From Desulfococcus sp. (lineage in GTDB: Bacteria > Desulfobacterota > Desulfobacteria > Desulfobacterales > Desulfosalsimonadaceae): a stretch of 6,017 nt of DNA. Where the stretch lies: positions 1 to 6,017 of the forward strand of contig JAHECJ010000154.1 in NCBI GenBank assembly GCA_024641805.1, written 5' to 3'. The notes below the pieces were generated by a model. That model saw only the letters and a list, made by a program, of their open reading frames with translations. It had not been told where the DNA came from and made no database searches. Position numbers and translations under genes: made by a program. Positions 5,023-6,017 of the stretch are shown one piece after another; within the stretch, counting starts at the first letter, position 1; every line of letters begins with the position of its first letter.

Positions 5023-5778
5023 ATGACCGTTATCGATGTGCTAAGACAGGTGGAAGCATTTCAGTCGTTAAGTGATGATGAATTATCGGCAATCGGAAAA
5101 CTGGCCACCGAAAAGCGGTTTTCGTATGGTGACCAGTTATTTAAAGACGGAGATTCCGCCACCTATTTATGGATTGTCGAAGAAGGGATGATTGATCTGC
5201 GGTTTGATTTGCCGGGCCGTGACACGTCGGAAGAGAGTACGCTTTCTTCCATCTCGGTCAATAAAATTATCGGATGGTCCAGTCTTGTCCCCCCTTATAA
5301 ATACAAACTTTCAGCCTACTGTGCGTCAAGCCGGTGCAGGGTGCTGGCCATTGACCGGGAACCGTTGCGAGAGTTTTTATCCGGGCATCCGAAAACCGGA
5401 TACCAGGTAATGTCCGCCATGCTCCGGGTGGTGGGAAATCGTTTCCAGAGGCTTCAAGGATCAGCGGATGATGCGCCGTTTGCGCCTGTCAAGGTAACGG
5501 TGCATCTGGCAACGTGCGGCATTTCGGCCGGCGCACGGGATGTTATGAAGGCCGCTATCGAAGCAGCTTCCGGTCCGGGCGTTGAAAGGGTTGTGGTAAC
5601 GAGCGGCGGATGTCTCGGCCGGTGCGTGACCGAACCGAATGTCACCGTAGAGATTCAGAACCAGGGCGCAGTGGTTTATCAGAAAATGAACCCGGAAAAG
5701 ATTCGCCGGATATTTGACGAACATATTGTCAATGGCCGAGTGGTCAGTGATTGGGTGCTGGAAGGAGGAACTCGATGA
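5023..5778 (+). CDS. Fusion: cyclic-nucleotide-binding-like domain plus thioredoxin-like [2Fe-2S] ferredoxin
   Basis: A 251-residue fusion. Residues 1-145 are a CRP/FNR-type CNB domain: L/F-rich first helix (6-27), FSYGDQLFKDGDSATYLWIV (33-52), EEGMIDLRF (53-61), and a phosphate-binding-cassette-like segment IIGWSSLVPPYKYKLSA (82-98). In that cassette the usual Glu after Gly is W85 and the usual Arg is absent, so canonical cAMP binding is doubtful. Residues 156-251 are a [2Fe-2S] domain (HLATCGISAGARDVM with C165; GGCLGRC with C197 and C201) closely similar to the protein at 4513-4881. There is no helix-turn-helix, so it is not a transcription factor of the CRP type. A regulated electron carrier or redox-coupled sensor is inferred. 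Its stop overlaps the start of the next CNB gene by 4 nt (ATGA), indicating translational coupling. Confidence 0.9.
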   Translation: MTVIDVLRQVEAFQSLSDDELSAIGKLATEKRFSYGDQLFKDGDSATYLWIVEEGMIDLRFDLPGRDTSEESTLSSISVNKIIGWSSLVPPYKYKLSAYCASSRCRVLAIDREPLREFLSGHPKTGYQVMSAMLRVVGNRFQRLQGSADDAPFAPVKVTVHLATCGISAGARDVMKAAIEAASGPGVERVVVTSGGCLGRCVTEPNVTVEIQNQGAVVYQKMNPEKIRRIFDEHIVNGRVVSDWVLEGGTR

Positions 5779-6017
5779 TTAGTCTGGAATTTCTGGAGCA
5801 GATGGATGTTTTTAAAAAATTAAATGACGATCAGCTCTCAATGATCCGGCAATGTGCTGAGGCCGTTGATTTTAAAAAAGGCGACCGCATCTTCGCCCAG
5901 GGAGACGCTGCTTCGCATGTGTGGATTGTTTTGGAAGGAGACGTGGAACTCAGAACCGAACCTTCCGGCCAGGATGGGGTCACCCATCGGGCGCCCCATT
6001 TTATGTCCGAAGCGCAT
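5775..6017 (+). CDS. CNB-domain protein, 3' part cut off by the window end
   Basis: The first 81 codons, open to the last base. Seen: a first helix FLEQMDVFKKLNDDQLSMI (6-24), then FKKGDRIFAQGDAASHVWIV (34-53) and LEGDVELR (54-61), the standard first half of a CRP/FNR-type CNB domain. It is paralogous to the N-terminus of the preceding fusion protein. The nucleotide-binding cassette and everything after it lie outside the window, so I cannot say whether it also carries a ferredoxin, a NuoE-like domain or a DNA-binding domain. ATG 5775 overlaps the previous stop (ATGA) and has GGAGG at 5764-5768 with 6-nt spacing. Confidence 0.87.
   Translation, partial: MISLEFLEQMDVFKKLNDDQLSMIRQCAEAVDFKKGDRIFAQGDAASHVWIVLEGDVELRTEPSGQDGVTHRAPHFMSEAH

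Noticed and set aside
1..6017. CRISPR arrays, tRNA, rRNA or insertion sequences
   Set aside because: No regularly spaced repeats, no cloverleaf or rRNA-like stretch and no transposase or terminal inverted repeats were seen on reading both strands.

Overview
The window looks like part of the chromosome of an anaerobic bacterium, most likely a deltaproteobacterium (Desulfobacterota, for example a sulfate reducer or syntroph). This rests on overall protein character, moderate GC with AT-rich intergenic stretches, and the hydrogenase-associated gene content. The taxonomic call is an inference; no rRNA or marker gene is present.

Every supported gene is on the + strand. Bases 1-368 hold no convincing gene. 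They contain a short GC-rich start that could be the tail of an upstream gene, then an AT-rich leader with a candidate sigma70-type promoter (213-239) and a 13-bp palindrome (290-302). The genes that follow are: a DRTGG-domain protein (369-722); an RsbW/SpoIIAB-like HATPase (857-1294); an iron-only-hydrogenase-like Fe-S protein carrying two ferredoxin clusters, an H-cluster-type cysteine set and a C-terminal four-cysteine domain (1316-2587); a second DRTGG protein (2786-3121); a PHP-family phosphoesterase (3202-3963); a histidine-kinase-type HATPase without a phosphoacceptor domain (3960-4511); a thioredoxin-like [2Fe-2S] ferredoxin (4513-4881); a fusion of a cyclic-nucleotide-binding-like (CNB) domain to a second such ferredoxin (5023-5778); and the first 81 codons of another CNB protein that runs off the window (5775-6017).

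From family knowledge, this set (DRTGG, anti-sigma-type ATPase, hydrogenase-like protein, PHP, HATPase, [2Fe-2S] ferredoxin) tends to sit immediately upstream of genes for the electron-bifurcating or NAD-linked [FeFe]-hydrogenase HydABC in Clostridia, Thermoanaerobacter-like organisms and syntrophs. The catalytic HydA/B/C subunits and the maturases HydE/F/G are not in the window; HydC/B/A would be expected just downstream. The inferred joint role is sensing and signalling of redox state or H2: a hydrogenase-like protein lacking the proton-transfer cysteine as the sensor, DRTGG and CNB domains as ligand-binding modules, two ATPases and a PHP hydrolase as the signalling enzymes, and small ferredoxins as electron carriers. 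No biochemical function is established here for the module as a whole, so it is the best candidate for an undescribed system.

The junctions are tight (GTGA overlap at 3960-3963, 1-nt gap at 4511/4513, ATGA overlap at 5775-5778). There are longer spacers at 723-856, 2588-2785, 3122-3201 and 4882-5022, so internal promoters or processing sites are possible.
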